Assembly (NCBI GenBank): GCA_905221605.1
Contig: CAJNDS010002310.1
Span: 255,001 to 315,000 of the forward strand
Reading direction: 5' to 3'
DNA length: 60,000 bases
Origin: Symbiodinium natans
Lineage: Eukaryota; Sar; Dinophyceae; Suessiales; Symbiodiniaceae
The position numbers and the translations under genes are program-made. Shown in pieces: positions 1-11,590 of the stretch; the stretch's first letter is position 1, and each line of letters starts with the position of its first letter. Under the pieces are notes generated by a model. That model did not search any database. It saw only the letters and a program-made list of their open reading frames with translations, and was not told the DNA's origin.

Positions 1-2345
1 GGGTCGCAAGCATGCCCTTCGCACAGGTAGGACGTTGCAGCGCAGAGGAGCATCGTGAAGAGGACGGACAACTGGGCGGCACTTCGCATGAGAGCATTGC
101 GCTGCGCTTTGCTCGGTCTCCCCTTTTGTGTGTTCGAGACATTCTGTCCAGTGGAACCAAGGAGGAACTTCTTGTTGGGCAAGGGGAATCCTACTTTTCG
201 CAATCCTTTTCGTAGCTCGTCGCCAACACGAAGGATGCTGCGAGTAGTGTGGAATATCAAACCCCACCGGTTCCCTTCCCAGGCCTGGGTAGCATGCTTG
301 AGGTGGGGGTCAAAAGTGAGAAACTTCTTGTAGTTCTCGTGCACCTGTCCGGGTAGCCATTCTCCTCCGCCCGTGCGCTCTCACACCAGACTGCCCTCTT
401 CGGTCTCCGCCTCGGTGACTCCTTTCTTCTCAATCCACAATCCACCTCCAGAAATCTGCCCCAAGCTCAGCGAGTGGTTGAAGCTACCTCCGAGGTTGTT
501 CGAGTCGTGATGAACTCTACTCTGGACATCGAAGGAGACAGTGAAAGATGTCCACGTACTTCTGGAAGATGATGTCGACAAAGCAGTTCAAGTACCTCGT
601 GAGGTGGGAAGAGGTCTGGGTCGCTGTGGTGATGCCCTGCACGCCCCCACGGGTGAAGAGGCCCAAGGTCTGATAGACACCGCTTGAGCCTTTGGTTTTC
701 TTGGGACCAGGCAGGTCGTCTTCTACGTTGCCATCAGCTCCAGTAGCGAGAACTTCGCCCCGATGAAGTTTGGTGATGCCAAGTCCTGCTTGCTCTAACA
801 AAAGTTGACAGGTCTGAAATCCCCGCGCTCGTAGGCCTGTTTCGCAGCACTCTCGCCAAGAAAGCCATCGATGGTCTCCCCCTCCACGCTGTCGTGAACG
901 AGGTAGGTGGAGTGTTGGTTCCCATAGGCGAGGACGAACTCCTGCTCGGTGATGCTTCCCTGAACCCCAGACACCCCGCAGCATCCTCCGGGGCGCCTGG
1001 TCTTGCTGGGCTCGGTTCCTACTTCGAGGAGGAAGTGCTCGCCTTGGCCTTGTCCTTGGGGACTGCTAATTTGGTCTCCAAAGCTCTGATCTCTGCCAGG
1101 GTCTCCTCGTCGATCTGCGAGTCCATCTCCTTCTGCTCGGGCGGACTCTCCCCAGGATTGGATCTCTTGCCTCGCTTGGACTGATCCCCCTTGTTGGGAC
1201 TCACATCGTCCACCACTCCCCACGAACTCGCCGCTGAACTTTTCGGGTACGGGGCCTTCATCGAACGAGCTGCCTCCGTAGGTCGCGAGATCCATCTTGG
1301 GCGATGTGACTCGGAGCTTGCTTCGCCTCCCACCAGCGGACGAACATCACCAGGTCGGGGTCCATGGACTTCGCGTTCTTCAGTTCTTCGCTCGCCCACC
1401 TCGCATAAGACTCCGGCACTTCCCGGAACTCGTATCCTCGATACTGTCCCACCTTCATCAGCTCCTGGTCCGGTGTGTTGACGCTCTCCCGGATCATCCT
1501 CAGAAGATTTCCTTTCGTCACATTCGGCCCGTGTCCCACTTTGAGCTCGTCCGCCTTCATCTTCAGCTCGGGGAGCGAAACTTCTTTGCGGGCTGCACGG
1601 TATTCCACCAACACTGCCTTGATCTCCTCCGTGGCCCAGTTGCGGTGGACAATGGTTCCGACTCTCATCGCCTCGCTGATCAACTGCGCTTTGGTCATCT
1701 TCGACAATGCCGTGGGGGTGCATGGCTCCTGGCGGCTCATGGCACGGAGGTTCGGAGGTAGACGGGAATGAGGGCTTTGTGTTGGGTTGTGGGAGGTACG
1801 AAGGCTATGGTGAGCAAGTGCAAAGACCGTGTATTCCCCTCTCGCCTGAAAACGCAGGTCTTCGATCTGCAAGTCAGAGAAACTACCGCCCGGAGGCACA
1901 GCTGATCGCAGGATGTCCGGAAGGAGTTGCGAGCATGGCATAGTCCCGGGCACAAATGTTTGTAAAGCTCGCCCGCCCGTTTTCCACATCGTAGATCATC
2001 CCCAACTTGCCGAGGACCGCCTTCGAGAGCAAAAGCGGGATGTCCCCGTTGATTATTGACGTGTGCTCCCTGTGGCCCAGCTTCCCCGATGCCACCCACT
2101 ATCGCCATGATAGCGGTCTTCCCAATGCCCGGATCCGGACTCAGACCAACTTCCTTGGCCATGGCCGAGCTTCCCCACGACTCGGGGGAATGTGTTGGCC
2201 GGCTTGCTCATCGTATTCTCGGCTTCTATCGGACTCCACTGCAGGGTCGCCGGTCATCTGTGGCTCGTGGTCTGAGAAGCCATCGAGGCTTCCATCCTGC
2301 ATCTCTGGGTGCTCGCCACCCAGCTCACCGTCTCTCGACATGGCA
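1..2345 (-). pseudogene. Copia-like gag-pol retroelement relic, frameshifted, cut by the window edge
   Basis: Read on the minus strand from about 2345 down to 1. Residues from 2095 to 1883 resemble the retropepsin-like region of gag-pol elements common in dinoflagellate genomes (IPLLLSKAVLGKLGMIYDVE, then SGHPAIS). Next, at about 1720-1300, comes a stretch with LSKMTKAQLISEAMR, NVTKGNLLRMIRE and GQYRGYEFREVPESYARWA, the linker typical of the same family. At about 1130-1020 an acidic/lysine-rich segment follows (ETLAEIRALETKLAVP), and at 900-560 further pieces (EFVLAYGNQHSTYLVHDS, LFTRGGVQGITTATQ). These pieces lie in different frames in the order 2,1,2,0,1 (lower ORF coordinate modulo 3), so at least four frameshifts separate them and the copy cannot encode a polyprotein. 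Reverse transcriptase and integrase would lie left of position 1 and are not seen. No LTR was identified. Family assignment is from memory of conserved phrases, not a search. Confidence 0.72.
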
Positions 2346-2723
2346 ATGGGCTCACTACGCCGCGAAGCAAACTACAACCCTGAAACCACCACTAACTAAA
2401 GAGCAACTAGGCTCCGCTACCAATATGAAACTATAAGTCGAACCAGTAAGGAACCCAACCCCCCTACTGATGTCACCAACCACGAACACCAACCAGAAGA
2501 AGAAACCCCACCCTACGGGCTGCCACGCCTGTTCCCAGTGAGCTTGGCCCCAGAGCATCTGGTTTTCCAAGCTTCGAGCACGATGCCTCCGGTCGTAGAC
2601 CTTCGCAAAAGAGGGGTTGGGACAGCGGCCCTTCGGGAGATGATAGCCACACGACTATTCGAAAGCATACTCATGAGAAAGGACATCAACAGTACGAATA
2701 CTTCTACTGTGCTTCACATTTAG
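2346..2723. other. Spacer without recognisable gene
   Basis: This stretch between the retroelement relic and the telomere-like array has only short frames with no recognisable motif. It may contain the 5' end of the retroelement, but no terminal repeat or primer-binding site could be recognised. Confidence 0.4.
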
Positions 2724-3180
2724 GGTTAAGGGTTCTCAAGGTCTAGGGTTTAGGGGTTCTTAGGAATTAGGGTCTGGGTTTGTTTAGGGTTTAAGGCGTT
2801 AGGGTTCAGCTAGGGTTATGAGGTTTTAGGGTTTTGGGTTTAGGGGTTTGTCGGTTTTAGGGGTCTTTAGGGTTTTGGGTGTAGGGGTTGTCAGGGTTCA
2901 GGGCTTAGAGGTTTTCAGGGTTTAGGGCTTCGTTTTTGATTTTTTTTTTTGGGGGGGGGGTTTAGGGCAGGGTTCAGGGTTTAGGGTGTTTTAGGGTTAA
3001 GGGTTTACGGAGTTTTAGGGTTTAGGGTTTACGGTGTTAATTGGAGTTTAGGGCTTTTAGGGTTTGGGGATTAGAGGTTTTTAGGGTTTGGGGTTGAGGG
3101 GTCTTTAGGGTTGAGGGTTTTTCAGGGCGTCGTCCAGTCCGAATTCAGAAAAGGGTTTTTAGGGTTTTGGATTTTTGGTC
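2724..3180 (+). repeat. Degenerate TTTAGGG telomere-like interstitial array
   Basis: The motif TTTAGGG or close variants (TTAGGGTT, TTTAGGGG, TTCAGGG) recurs dozens of times over about 450 bp, always with the G-rich strand on top, interrupted by a poly-T/poly-G run near 2940-2960. TTTAGGG is the telomere unit of plants and dinoflagellates. The copies here are too diverged to be an active telomere, so this is an interstitial telomere-like satellite. Confidence 0.8.
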
Positions 3181-4204
3181 AGGAGCCTTTAGACGTCCCA
3201 CATAGGGGTCCTGCCTGTGTATAGGCACCCAGCAGTTTCGGACAGACCCCTAGGGGTCTATCACCCCAGGGGCAAGGGTCTATTCATTTCCCAATAGACC
3301 TCTCTACAAAAGCTGCCTATCCCAGAAGTGATAGACGGCTACTTATCGAACTCTTACTCGTTTCTGCTTCAGTCGCTGCAACTTACTGCAGAGGCTGCAT
3401 GCAACAAAAAGCACCCGAGACGATAAGCACGGAGATTTTGAGTTGCTTGAGTAAGCAATTGCCCATGCCTCTATTTCAGCATTTTCACTTTTTTTGGCCG
3501 CCAATTTTGTTTCTTCAAATCTCGGGTGTTTTTGTGCGTTTTGGGTTCTTGCCTCTGTAATGGAAAGTAGTCTTGCGGAGGCTCATTCATCCAGAAGTCA
3601 AGGGATATTGTGCGATCACCATTCGTAGACGCTGCGCGTTGGCCACCCAATCATCAGCAGATCACAAGCCCTTCATGTTGCAACCTGCACGTAGGACCTA
3701 GGAGGTGTCGGGAGGTGTCCCAGGATGTTTTTCCTGCTTCACGGGGTTATTTGAGGACCAAGGCCCCCGAGTTTCGTGCGCCTTTCGTGCTTTGGGTCCG
3801 TGGTAACCGTGGTAAGAAGCAGCGTATGGAAAGCCGTTTTGAGCGCTCAGAGAGGATCGCGAAGTCTTCGACGAAGACGCTTGCCGGGGAGCTGCAAGCG
3901 GCACCCGTGGAAGCAGCAGGGTGCCGCGCCTAGCGCATTAGCAGCCTAAGGACCTAGAGTTGGCCCTGGGCTGAAGTGTAAGGGTGGCTACATGGGCCTT
4001 GAGAAACTGGCAGGTGGTGGGGTTCTCGAGCCCAGCTGCCTCGTGATTTCCTGCTGCGGCTGCGGGCCTTCTGCGCTGCCGACAGCGTGTCCAGAGCCAT
4101 CTTACTCGTTGGGGCCGACTTGCTCGGCGAGGCATGGAGTGTGAGAGCTTGTGAGAGCAGAACCCAATAAATGGCCTGGGATGGGCTTGCTTCGTTGCGC
4201 ACCT

Positions 4205-4240
<36 letters not shown>

Positions 4241-4467
4241 GGAGTAAACACAATTTTTGAGGAAAGGGAGGGAACGGGAGTAGAAGCCCGAGTTGCGATT
4301 CAATCAAACTGGGGGTCTTCACTGCGACGAGCGCGCGTGCTCCCGAAAAAGGAGCGAAAACCAAGCTTCTGTGAGAGATGTGAGAGATGTGAGAGAATGT
4401 GAGAGATGTGAGAGATGTGAGAGAATGTGAGAGAATGTGTGGGTGAAAAATGGGAGTTTTTGCTGAG
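3181..4467. other. Unassigned stretch with two short tandem repeats
   Basis: No exon could be supported here. A palindrome-rich segment lies at about 3200-3300 (repeated TAGGGGTC/GACCCCTA words). A GA dinucleotide run lies at about 4206-4236. A tandem of GTGAGAGAT / GTGAGAGAAT units of about 9-11 bp runs from 4372 to 4440. A frame at 3610-3933 is open but has no recognisable motif. Confidence 0.4.
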
Positions 4468-7293
4468 GAGGCGCTGGCACCGCTGCGGGCGGCCTTCCAG
4501 CGCCTGGACGGCTGGTCCCCCGATGGCCTCCTCACCGCACGGGGGCCCAAGAGGCTCAGAAGACTTCCAGAGAGTCACAGAAGAGAAGACGAAAAGAAGA
4601 CGAAAAAAAAAACCGCATGTCCTTGTCACTTGAGGACGTCAAGACTGCAGTCGTCGCACCCGCAAGTGTCCAATGTCGGGTGCAGATCTTCCAGTGCGCG
4701 ATTCCGCCGCTTCACGCGAATCGGTCCCACTGTGAGACTGGTCTGTGATTTGTGCGAAGCGGGTGGTTTCTAGTGCGCGCACGGGTTTCCGTCCGCATGC
4801 GCCAAAAACGCCTGCTGCAAGCGCCAATACTGGTGTCCGACATCTGCTGTGTGGGGCAGCGCGTCTTGCCAGCGTGCCGTGCCAATGCGCCGGCTAGAAG
4901 TGTGTTGGCCAAGCATTTGTCAAGTCTATGTGTCACCGCGAGCCTATTGAGTCTGCTGTCGTTCAATGTCACAAACCACCCCAACGAGATGTCGTAGATG
5001 GAGCTTTTCGTTCTGCGTTTCGCGCCCTCTCGGCTCGTGGCTTTCCTACCTTTTGTCTTTCAGTGTGCGACTCGGACATACGCGTTTGCAGAGCTCGGGT
5101 TCGGATGTCTGAGATCGCACCTAAGGAAGAGGATTTGCGACACCGGCTTCCAAAAATGGGCTGTGCCTCACACAGCTTTTCGGGACTCTCAGTGTGAGAA
5201 ACATGATGAGTGAGATCTGTGAGATGTTGAGGCAAGGAAGTTCCAAGAGACTTGGACCTTTTGCTGCTGGAGGAGAGTTCCAGCCGTGACTACTGTGTGA
5301 CAGACACACGGTACTTTTAGATTTCTTGTTTATGAAGCCCCCTTCTCTGAATCTTCTTTCAGAAAAGGTCACCTCAAGCCAGTTTTTGAATGAGGAACGA
5401 GTGCCTTAAGGCAATCTTGCTTCACGCCCTGGATACGAAATCCAGCCCTTCGATTCGACTTCGCAAAGAAGAAATCCAATTGTTTTTCTGACATTTTTCT
5501 GAAAAATCCAGCCTTTCATGTTCTAGGATTCAGCGGCCGATTTGGCTCAGGATCTTAAACAAGTCAGGGTCGAAAGCATGCGAAAACTATTTTTGCATGA
5601 GGAGCAAGTGAACATCAAGTGAACAAAGGGGCTTGTTGGCGCAGAGCTTTGTTGGCCACCTGCAAATCTCAGCCACACAGTTTGCTCGGGGGGAAACGGC
5701 GGCTGCCGCACAGCCCTTAGTTCATGCGCAGCCCCACTCCATTCTTCACGTTCCATCTCCCTTACAAACAGAGAGAAATCCCCTTCGATTTTTCTAGCTT
5801 TAAGAAATTTGGCCCCTCGAATTCTCAGTTCGTGCAGTGCGGACGGATTTGAGTCTTTTGCCTTTTGCCAGCCTGCTGCAGAATGGTCCCCTCCTTCCCC
5901 TTCCTCCCCCGCCTCGGAAAAACGAACCCAAAAACGAACCCAAAAACGAACCCACAAGATGCCCAGTTTGTGTGGGGAACATTGACAGCCTGGGCCCAGC
6001 CTGAAAGCTTGAGCCGCTAGTGCGTAACATGCTTTGCTGGCCGGACATATGGTCCCGGTGCTATGAATTGTCGTTTAGTGGTTGCCCTTTTATCTGTATT
6101 GCACAAAATACTTTCAAGGGTAAGCCTCTGAGTCTTCTTTTTGATAAGTCTTGCTTTCACTGCCTGCGCGGGTGGTTTCCAGGTCGTTGTTGCATTCAAA
6201 AAGTTCTTAACCCTGTCACAGTAGCACTCAAGAGTCATGAGAGCCACGAGTGGGAACTGTTTCTTGCGTAAGCAATTGCCCAGCGCTGCAGCTTTGCAGG
6301 CCGATGGGGACGGGGTGGGACTGCTCGACTACACCACGTTTCTGGCCGTCGCCATGGGACCCCAGGAGGGCTCAGAGGAATTGAGAGAGCTTTTGTACTT
6401 CTCTGCTGCTCTCCCTGCTGCTCTCCCTGCTGCTCTCCCTGTTGCTCTCTCTCTCTCTCTCTCTGCCTCTGCCTCTCTTTGTTTTCGCTGTGTTTCCCTG
6501 CACCTCTGCCTCTCACCTCTCTCTCTCTCTCTTTTTCTCGTTCACTTTCTTTTTCCATTTGTCTTTCTTGAGTGAGAGTCTGTGAGAGAGTGTTACAGAG
6601 ACGGTGACCGAGTGGGAGGAGCTGCTCTCGAGCCCGCTGGGCCGGACGGTCTTCGCCCAGATGGATCGGGACGAGGTGCTCGAACCGCAGAGAGAGTGAG
6701 AGAGTGAGAGAGACAGAGCGACACGGAGAGAGGCAGAACAAAGTCAGGGGCTATTCTGGCCAACAGTGCCGGGAAACAGTCACATAGCAACCGTTCCATC
6801 TGACACACAGTCCATCGTTGCAATTTCACACACGAAACTGACGCATCTCGGGCGCGCCTGGTGCGCCGGGGGGCTCCCCCTATGCCCCGCAGAAGAAGAA
6901 GAGAGAGCAGAAAGAGAAAGAGACAGAGAGACAGAGAAACAGAGAGACAGAGAGGCAGAGAGGCAGAGAGACAGAGAGACAGAGAGACAGAGAGACAGAG
7001 AGACAGAGAGACAGAGAGACAGAGAGACAGAGAGACAGAGAGACAGAGCGAAAGGGAGAGAGAGAGAGAGAGAGAGGGAAACAGAGACTCTTGGCATCTC
7101 CGCACAGACTCGAGAGAGAAAGCAAAACACGCCACTCTTCTGTCCCCACTCTAAACCTTGCGCTCTCTTTTCCACTCTTGTCTTGCTTTTTGTCTTTTTC
7201 TGAGAAGGCTCTTCTGGGCATAGATGTGCAAAGGACGGCGTCCTCTCTGTTGCCGATCTGGCGGCCTTCCTGGGTCGAGTCGACAAGGAGAAA
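4468..7293 (+). CDS. EF-hand calcium-binding protein, four candidate exons (partial)
   Basis: Four separated + strand segments look like pieces of one EF-hand protein. Exon a (about 4468-4545, after GCTGAG) reads EALAPLRAAFQRLD followed by SPDGLLTARG, an EF-hand entering helix and loop. Exon b (about 6300-6400, after TTTGCAG) reads ADGDGVGLLDYTTFLAVAM, close to the second EF-hand of calcium-dependent kinases, but with Thr at loop position 12 where Glu is usual. Exon c (about 6599-6669) reads TEWEELLSSPLGRTVFAQMD. Exon d (7234-7293, after GCAAAG) reads DGVLSVADLAAFLGRVDKE and joins exon c in phase 0 with a GA donor at 6670. Introns between them hold GA/CT repeats. Exon borders other than c/d are uncertain, there may be more exons, and no start or stop was fixed. 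EF-hand proteins bind calcium; no kinase domain was seen. Confidence 0.55.
6912..7080 (+). repeat. AGACAGAG 8-bp tandem array in an intron
   Basis: About 17-20 copies of an 8-bp purine-rich unit (AGACAGAG and variants), ending in pure GA at 7058-7080. It lies between EF-hand exons c and d. Because 8 is not a multiple of 3 and the unit has no stop, several frames stay open across it; those frames are not genes. Confidence 0.85.
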
Positions 7294-7512
7294 ACTTCTG
7301 CGTAGAGCGCGTGGCAGCGTAGCAACGTAGTACCGTGAGAAATCACTCTCAGGCTTCGGCTCTCGGGTCGCTGATGTTGCTGTTGCCGTGCTCTGTCCCT
7401 ACACTCTTCGGCGCTTTCCACAACACGCTCTGCTCGCTTTCGTCATTTTCGCTTTTGGGCCCTTGAAGTGGTCTTGGAGTCTTGGAGTCTTGGAGTGGCG
7501 TCTTGACGTGAC

Positions 7513-8215
7513 TTGGGGCGGACCCTAGGAAAGGCTCTTGAAGCAGTCTTGTCGCCAGTGCGGAGGGCTAGCAAGCAAAGAAGGCTTCTGCGAGCTCTCG
7601 GCAAGGACATGGAGTCGTTGTCCAAAGCTGGGATTGAGCAGCCGTTGACTTTCGAAGGCGCAATGGGGCAATTTACGCGGTATGCTCGCAAAGTGGTGCG
7701 GAGGTGTGCAGTTGTAACGGAAGTTCACGTTGGGGCTCGGGTCCTTCGCTTGCCACCAGGCTTCGAGATGCTCCTGAAAAACGTGGCGAAGCACCAGGAA
7801 GACCTCCAGCAGTGCCTTGATCTTGAGCACTTTAAGCTTGTGGTTCATTCAAGTTCCCCCAAGTGGCCACTCAACAGGTCCTTTGTGCATGAAGCCCTGG
7901 GGTCAAAGGACGCAAATGAAGAAACATACTTTCAGGGCCCTCCCTGCAACTGCGCTGGGCCATCGCGGCTTTGCATGTTGCATGTGTGCGAAACGTTTCA
8001 GAAGGAGGATTGCGCCGCTGCCCTACAGCAGTTGCTGCATACAGCTCGAAGCGGGGTGAAATTGGCCACAAATACATCCTGTGTCAACGGAACAAGTTGG
8101 ACAAGCGATGGGATCTGGGTAAATGATGCCATGGCGACGGCATTGGTTGCCAGCGTGGAGGGATGCGGTGGGTACTGTAGCCTAACATCTGATTCGAGGA
8201 ATAGAGCAGAGGCGA
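7513..8215 (+). CDS. Hypothetical protein, long unspliced frame
   Basis: A single + frame stays open over about 700 bp of non-repetitive sequence, which is unusual here because other exons are 50-250 bp. The product contains GIEQPLTFEGAMGQFTRYAR, HVGARVLRLPPGFEMLLKNV, HFKLVVHSSSPKWPLNRSF, FQGPPCNCAGPSRLCMLHVC and FQKEDCAAALQQLLHTA. Cysteines cluster in the middle (CNCAG...CMLHVC), which might suggest metal binding, but no known family was recognised. The first codon is not certain: there is no ATG at the left end of the frame, and the first internal methionine is near 7609. After about 8215 the frame runs into pyrimidine-rich sequence and probably leaves the exon. It could be an exon of the preceding EF-hand gene, a separate gene, or a retroposed fragment. 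Confidence 0.45.
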
Positions 8216-8309
8216 TATACTCTTTCCTTTCCCTTTGTTGCTTGTTTCAACATTTCCCTTTCTCCCTTCATTTTGTTTTGTGTTTTTATGTTTTTTTTAT
8301 TCGCTTGTT

Positions 8310-8415
8310 TGTTGAGGCCCGGGGCTGGGGCCGCCCGGCACGTGCTGTCCGAGTCGGCGCTGAAGCAGCTCGAGCTGGCCGTGGAAACTGTGGCAGGCCA
8401 CCAGAAGGGGGTGCA
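8310..8415 (+). CDS. Candidate short exon, unknown product
   Basis: After a T-rich tract ending in TTGTTGAG, the + frame reads ARHVLSESALKQLELAVETV then AGHQKG. It has the codon and amphipathic-helix character of a real exon, and a GTGCAC donor-like sequence follows. It could be the last recognisable exon of the gene(s) beginning near 4.4 kb. No family recognised. Confidence 0.4.
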
Positions 8416-8539
8416 CAAAAGCGGGTGCCCAAAGCGTCCCACACCACAGACACCCAGAGAGAGGCTCACAGCCCTGCGCAAGTCTTGCCGCTGTTAGCTT
8501 CTGGAAGGGGCCCTGGAAAAGCGAGCGCTTGAGAGTGAG

Positions 8540-8935
8540 GTTGAGGGCGAGAGAGCAAGAGCGAGCAAGAGAGGGAGAGAGAGAGAGAGGGAAAGGGAAA
8601 CAGAGACTCTTGGGGAAGCGTGCAGAAGAAAATGATGGAGTCATGGAGCTTCCTCTGACTGTGGGGAGGAGAGCCGTCCCGTGTTTAGAAGCTTGCGTGC
8701 CAAGGAGCGCGGAGTAGCTTTGTGAGCTCCAGGCCTCAGAGGAAGACATGTGAAGACATGTTGGCGAGGCATCTTTGCGGCGGAACAGAGTGAGAGAGAA
8801 GCGAGAGAAGAGACAGGGAGTGCGAGAGAGAAAGAGAGAGAGAGCGAGTGTGAGAGCGAGCGTGAGAGCGAGCGAGAGAGCGTGAGTGAGAGAGTGAGAG
8901 AGTGACAGAGTGAGAGAGTGAGGCAGTGCGTGGAT
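8540..8935 (+). repeat. Purine-rich GA/GAGC low-complexity tract
   Basis: GAGAGA, GAGCGA and GTGAGAGA motifs in mixed order on the top strand, interrupted by unique sequence at about 8600-8790. No gene supported. Confidence 0.7.
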
Positions 8936-8996
8936 GAGTTGGACTTACGTGGCCGGTGATCGCTCCTCAGGGAGTCATGATGTGTACAACAACCTG

Positions 8997-10425
8997 AGTA
9001 AGCTGAGATTTTCCAAGCCACGGCCTGAGTAAGCTGAGATATCTCAGCTTCCTCAGCTTGTTGTGGCTTGGTAAACATCAGCCTATTCAGCTTGTGGTTC
9101 GGCTTACTCACCTCGTTGAGCCTTGGTGAAGCTCAGCTAGCTGAGATTGCTGTGGACTGGTAAATCGCTGCTTACTCAGCTTCTTGTGGCTTGGTAAATC
9201 TCAGCTTACTCAGCTTTTTGTGGCTTGGCAAATCTTGTTGTGGCTTGGTAAAAGCTTACTTAGCTCGTTGTTGCTTGGTAAATCTCGGCTTAGTCATCAC
9301 AGATTACTCGGCTTGTTGTGGCTTGGTAAATCTCAGCTTACTCTGCTTTTTGTGGCTTGGTACATCTTAGCTAAAAGCTTGTTGTGGCATGGTGCCTCTT
9401 GTTGTGGCTTGTACGTCTCGGCTTACTCAGCTTGTTGTTGTGTCAGCTTTCGCAGCTTCTTGTGGCTTGGTGAATCTCAGCTTACTCAACTTGTTGTAGC
9501 TTGGAAAAGCTGAGCTTGCTCAACTTGTTGTGGCTTGGCAAATCTCAGCTTTCTCAGCTTGTTGCGGCTTGGTGAATCTCAGCTTGCTTAGATTGTTGTT
9601 CGGCTTGGTAAATCTCAGCTTACTGAGCTGGTTGTGGCTTGGTAAGTCTCAGCTTATTCAGCTTGTTGCGTCTAAGCTAAAGTAAATCTCAGCTACTCAG
9701 CTTGTTGTGGCTTGGCAAATCTCAGCTTGCTCAGCTTGTTGTGGCTTGCTAATCCTCAGCTTGTTGTGGCTTGGCAAATCTCAGTTTACTCAGCTTGTTG
9801 TGGCTTGGTAAATCTCAGCTTACTTAGCTTTTTGCTTGGCTTGGTCAATCTTAGCTTACTCAGTATCGTGGATTGTCAAATCTCAGCTCAGCTTGTCCTG
9901 GCTTGGTAAATCTCAGCATACGCCGCTTTTTGTGGCTTGACAAATCTCAGCTTACTCAGCTTGCTGTGCCTGGGTAAATCTCAGCTTACTCCGCTTGTTG
10001 TGGCTTGAAGTGAATCTCAGCTTACTCAGCTTGTTGTGGCTTGGTAAATCTCAGCTTACTCAGCTTCTTAGTCTTGTGGCTTGGTATGTCTCGGCTTACT
10101 CAGCTTGTGGCTTGGTAAATCTCAGCTTGCTCAGCTTGTTGTGGCTTGGAAATCTCAGCTTGTGTGGCTTGGCAAATCTCAGCTTATTCAGGTTGTTGTG
10201 GCTTGGTAAATTTCAGCTTACTCAGCTTGTTGTGGCTTGGTACATCTCAGCTTACTCAGCTTACTGTTGCTTGGTAACGCACAGCTTTCTCATCTCAGCT
10301 CGCTCAGCTTATTGTGGCTTGGTGAATCTCAGTGTACTCAGCTGGTAGTGGCTTGGTAAGTCTGAGCTTGCTCAGCTAGTTGTGGCTTGGTAAATCTCAG
10401 CTTGGTAAGTCTCAGAGTGCTCAGC
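8997..10425 (+). repeat. 34-bp minisatellite (CTTGTTGTGGCTTGG unit), about 40 copies
   Basis: A unit of about 34 bp composed of CTTGTTGTGGCTTGGTAA followed by ATCTCAGCTTACTCAG repeats head to tail with many point changes and indels for 1.4 kb. CAGCTT/AGCTGAG palindromic words recur in every unit. Open frames across it (for example 9184-9513 and 9995-10348) are repeat translations. A few copies reappear at 13250-13350. Confidence 0.9.
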
Positions 10426-10700
10426 TTGGGATCCCCACCGCCTTAATACATGTAGGATGGGGGGGGGGCTGCATAAATGCAGGAAAGCTTGTCTGCATTT
10501 TCGGGTTTTGCGGCAACTTCCACGATTGCGGGGGGGGGGGGGGGGGGGGGGTCGAGCTGATTCTTGAAAAAGAGGGGATTCTACGTTTTTCTACGTGGTC
10601 GATTGGAACGCCGCACCTGCTGAGGCTCACGGGGGGAGGGGGGGATAAAGGCGCTCGAGGATTAGAGCACCAAACTTGCTGAAGCTCTGGGTGGGGGCCT
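10426..10700 (+). repeat. Poly-G rich tract
   Basis: Several runs of G, one of about 18 at 10531-10550 and another at 10631-10645, sit in otherwise unassigned sequence. Such runs can form G-quadruplexes. No gene supported. Confidence 0.6.
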
Positions 10701-10839
10701 GGATCAATGCATGTCAACTAAATGTAGTTGGCGAATCTGGTGCCAATTTCTCTCCATGCTCGCAAGCCTCATTAAATGATGGCCGTATGAAATGACCAAA
10801 AAACTCGGATTGCAGCCAAACCTCCCCCGTCACCTCCCA

Positions 10840-11100
10840 GAGCTTCAGCAAGTTTGAGGCCTTTGAAGGGGGTTTAGCAGCTTCAAAGGTTTAGGGGTAG
10901 ACAGCTAAGAGGCCTTCTTCAAAAAGCTTGAAGGCTTAAAGGTCTTGAGGGGGTTTAGGGCCGGTTTAGGGGTTTCAGCTTCAAGGCCTTAAGGGGGTAT
11001 AGGGGCTTCAAAAAGAAGAAGCCTTAACGGGGTTTGGGGGCTTCAAATAGTTTAAGGGCTTTTTAGGGGTTTGAGCTTAAACGGTCTTAAGGTATAGGAT
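10840..11100 (+). repeat. G-rich TTAGGGG/GCTTCAAAA repeat block, left part
   Basis: The words TTTAGGGG, GGCTTCAAAA, AGCTTAAAGG and CTTAAGGGGG alternate irregularly with a spacing of about 25-45 bp. The same family recurs at 11590-11810 and 12768-12895. The sequence is reminiscent of decayed TTTAGGG but has its own longer unit. Confidence 0.75.
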
Positions 11101-11590
11101 AAGTAAGAAAACATGGTCCTGTTTGTCCAAGTGGTTCATTATCCAGGACCATTTTTGGAAGGCGATTCCATGAGTGTCTCAAAAATGTTCAGGACGGCCA
11201 AGGTGCGTGATCGTTTGGGACCAATTTTTTGGCGTAAAAAACTTGCCGCAGCCCTGCGTCATAGGCCCTTTACGAGACCCTCCTGGCATTGGAAACCGGC
11301 GTTCCAGCCAAGGCCAGCTGCAGAACTACAACCGCCGATTTATGTTAACCTCATTTTTCTAAACCCCCACCTCAAGGTCGCTCAGGCCAGGAACTCGATG
11401 AAAAAGACCCTCTCTCATTCAGTAAATCGGATTTTGTTTTTTTTGAAAGAGAAGTCTGCCCATCCTGAGGGTGGAGCGGCGCGGCACGAGTTGGCACTTT
11501 AGATGGCCGCAGAACAAAGGACAAAAAAAGAAGCTGAGGAATTGAAGCCAGATCGCCTCCCCCTGTCACCACCCAAAGCTTCAGCATGCA
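11101..11590. other. Unique insert inside the G-rich repeat block, no gene assigned
   Basis: Non-repetitive sequence between two blocks of the same G-rich repeat. A + frame at 11113-11502 (129 residues) is open, but its product shows no recognisable motif and is not supported by splice structure. It may be a decayed transposable-element fragment. Confidence 0.35.

Noticed and set aside
5530-5552. GGCCGATTTGGCTCAGG as a possible spliced-leader relic
   Set aside because: It matches only the last part of the leader with several mismatches, and no long unspliced frame follows closely.
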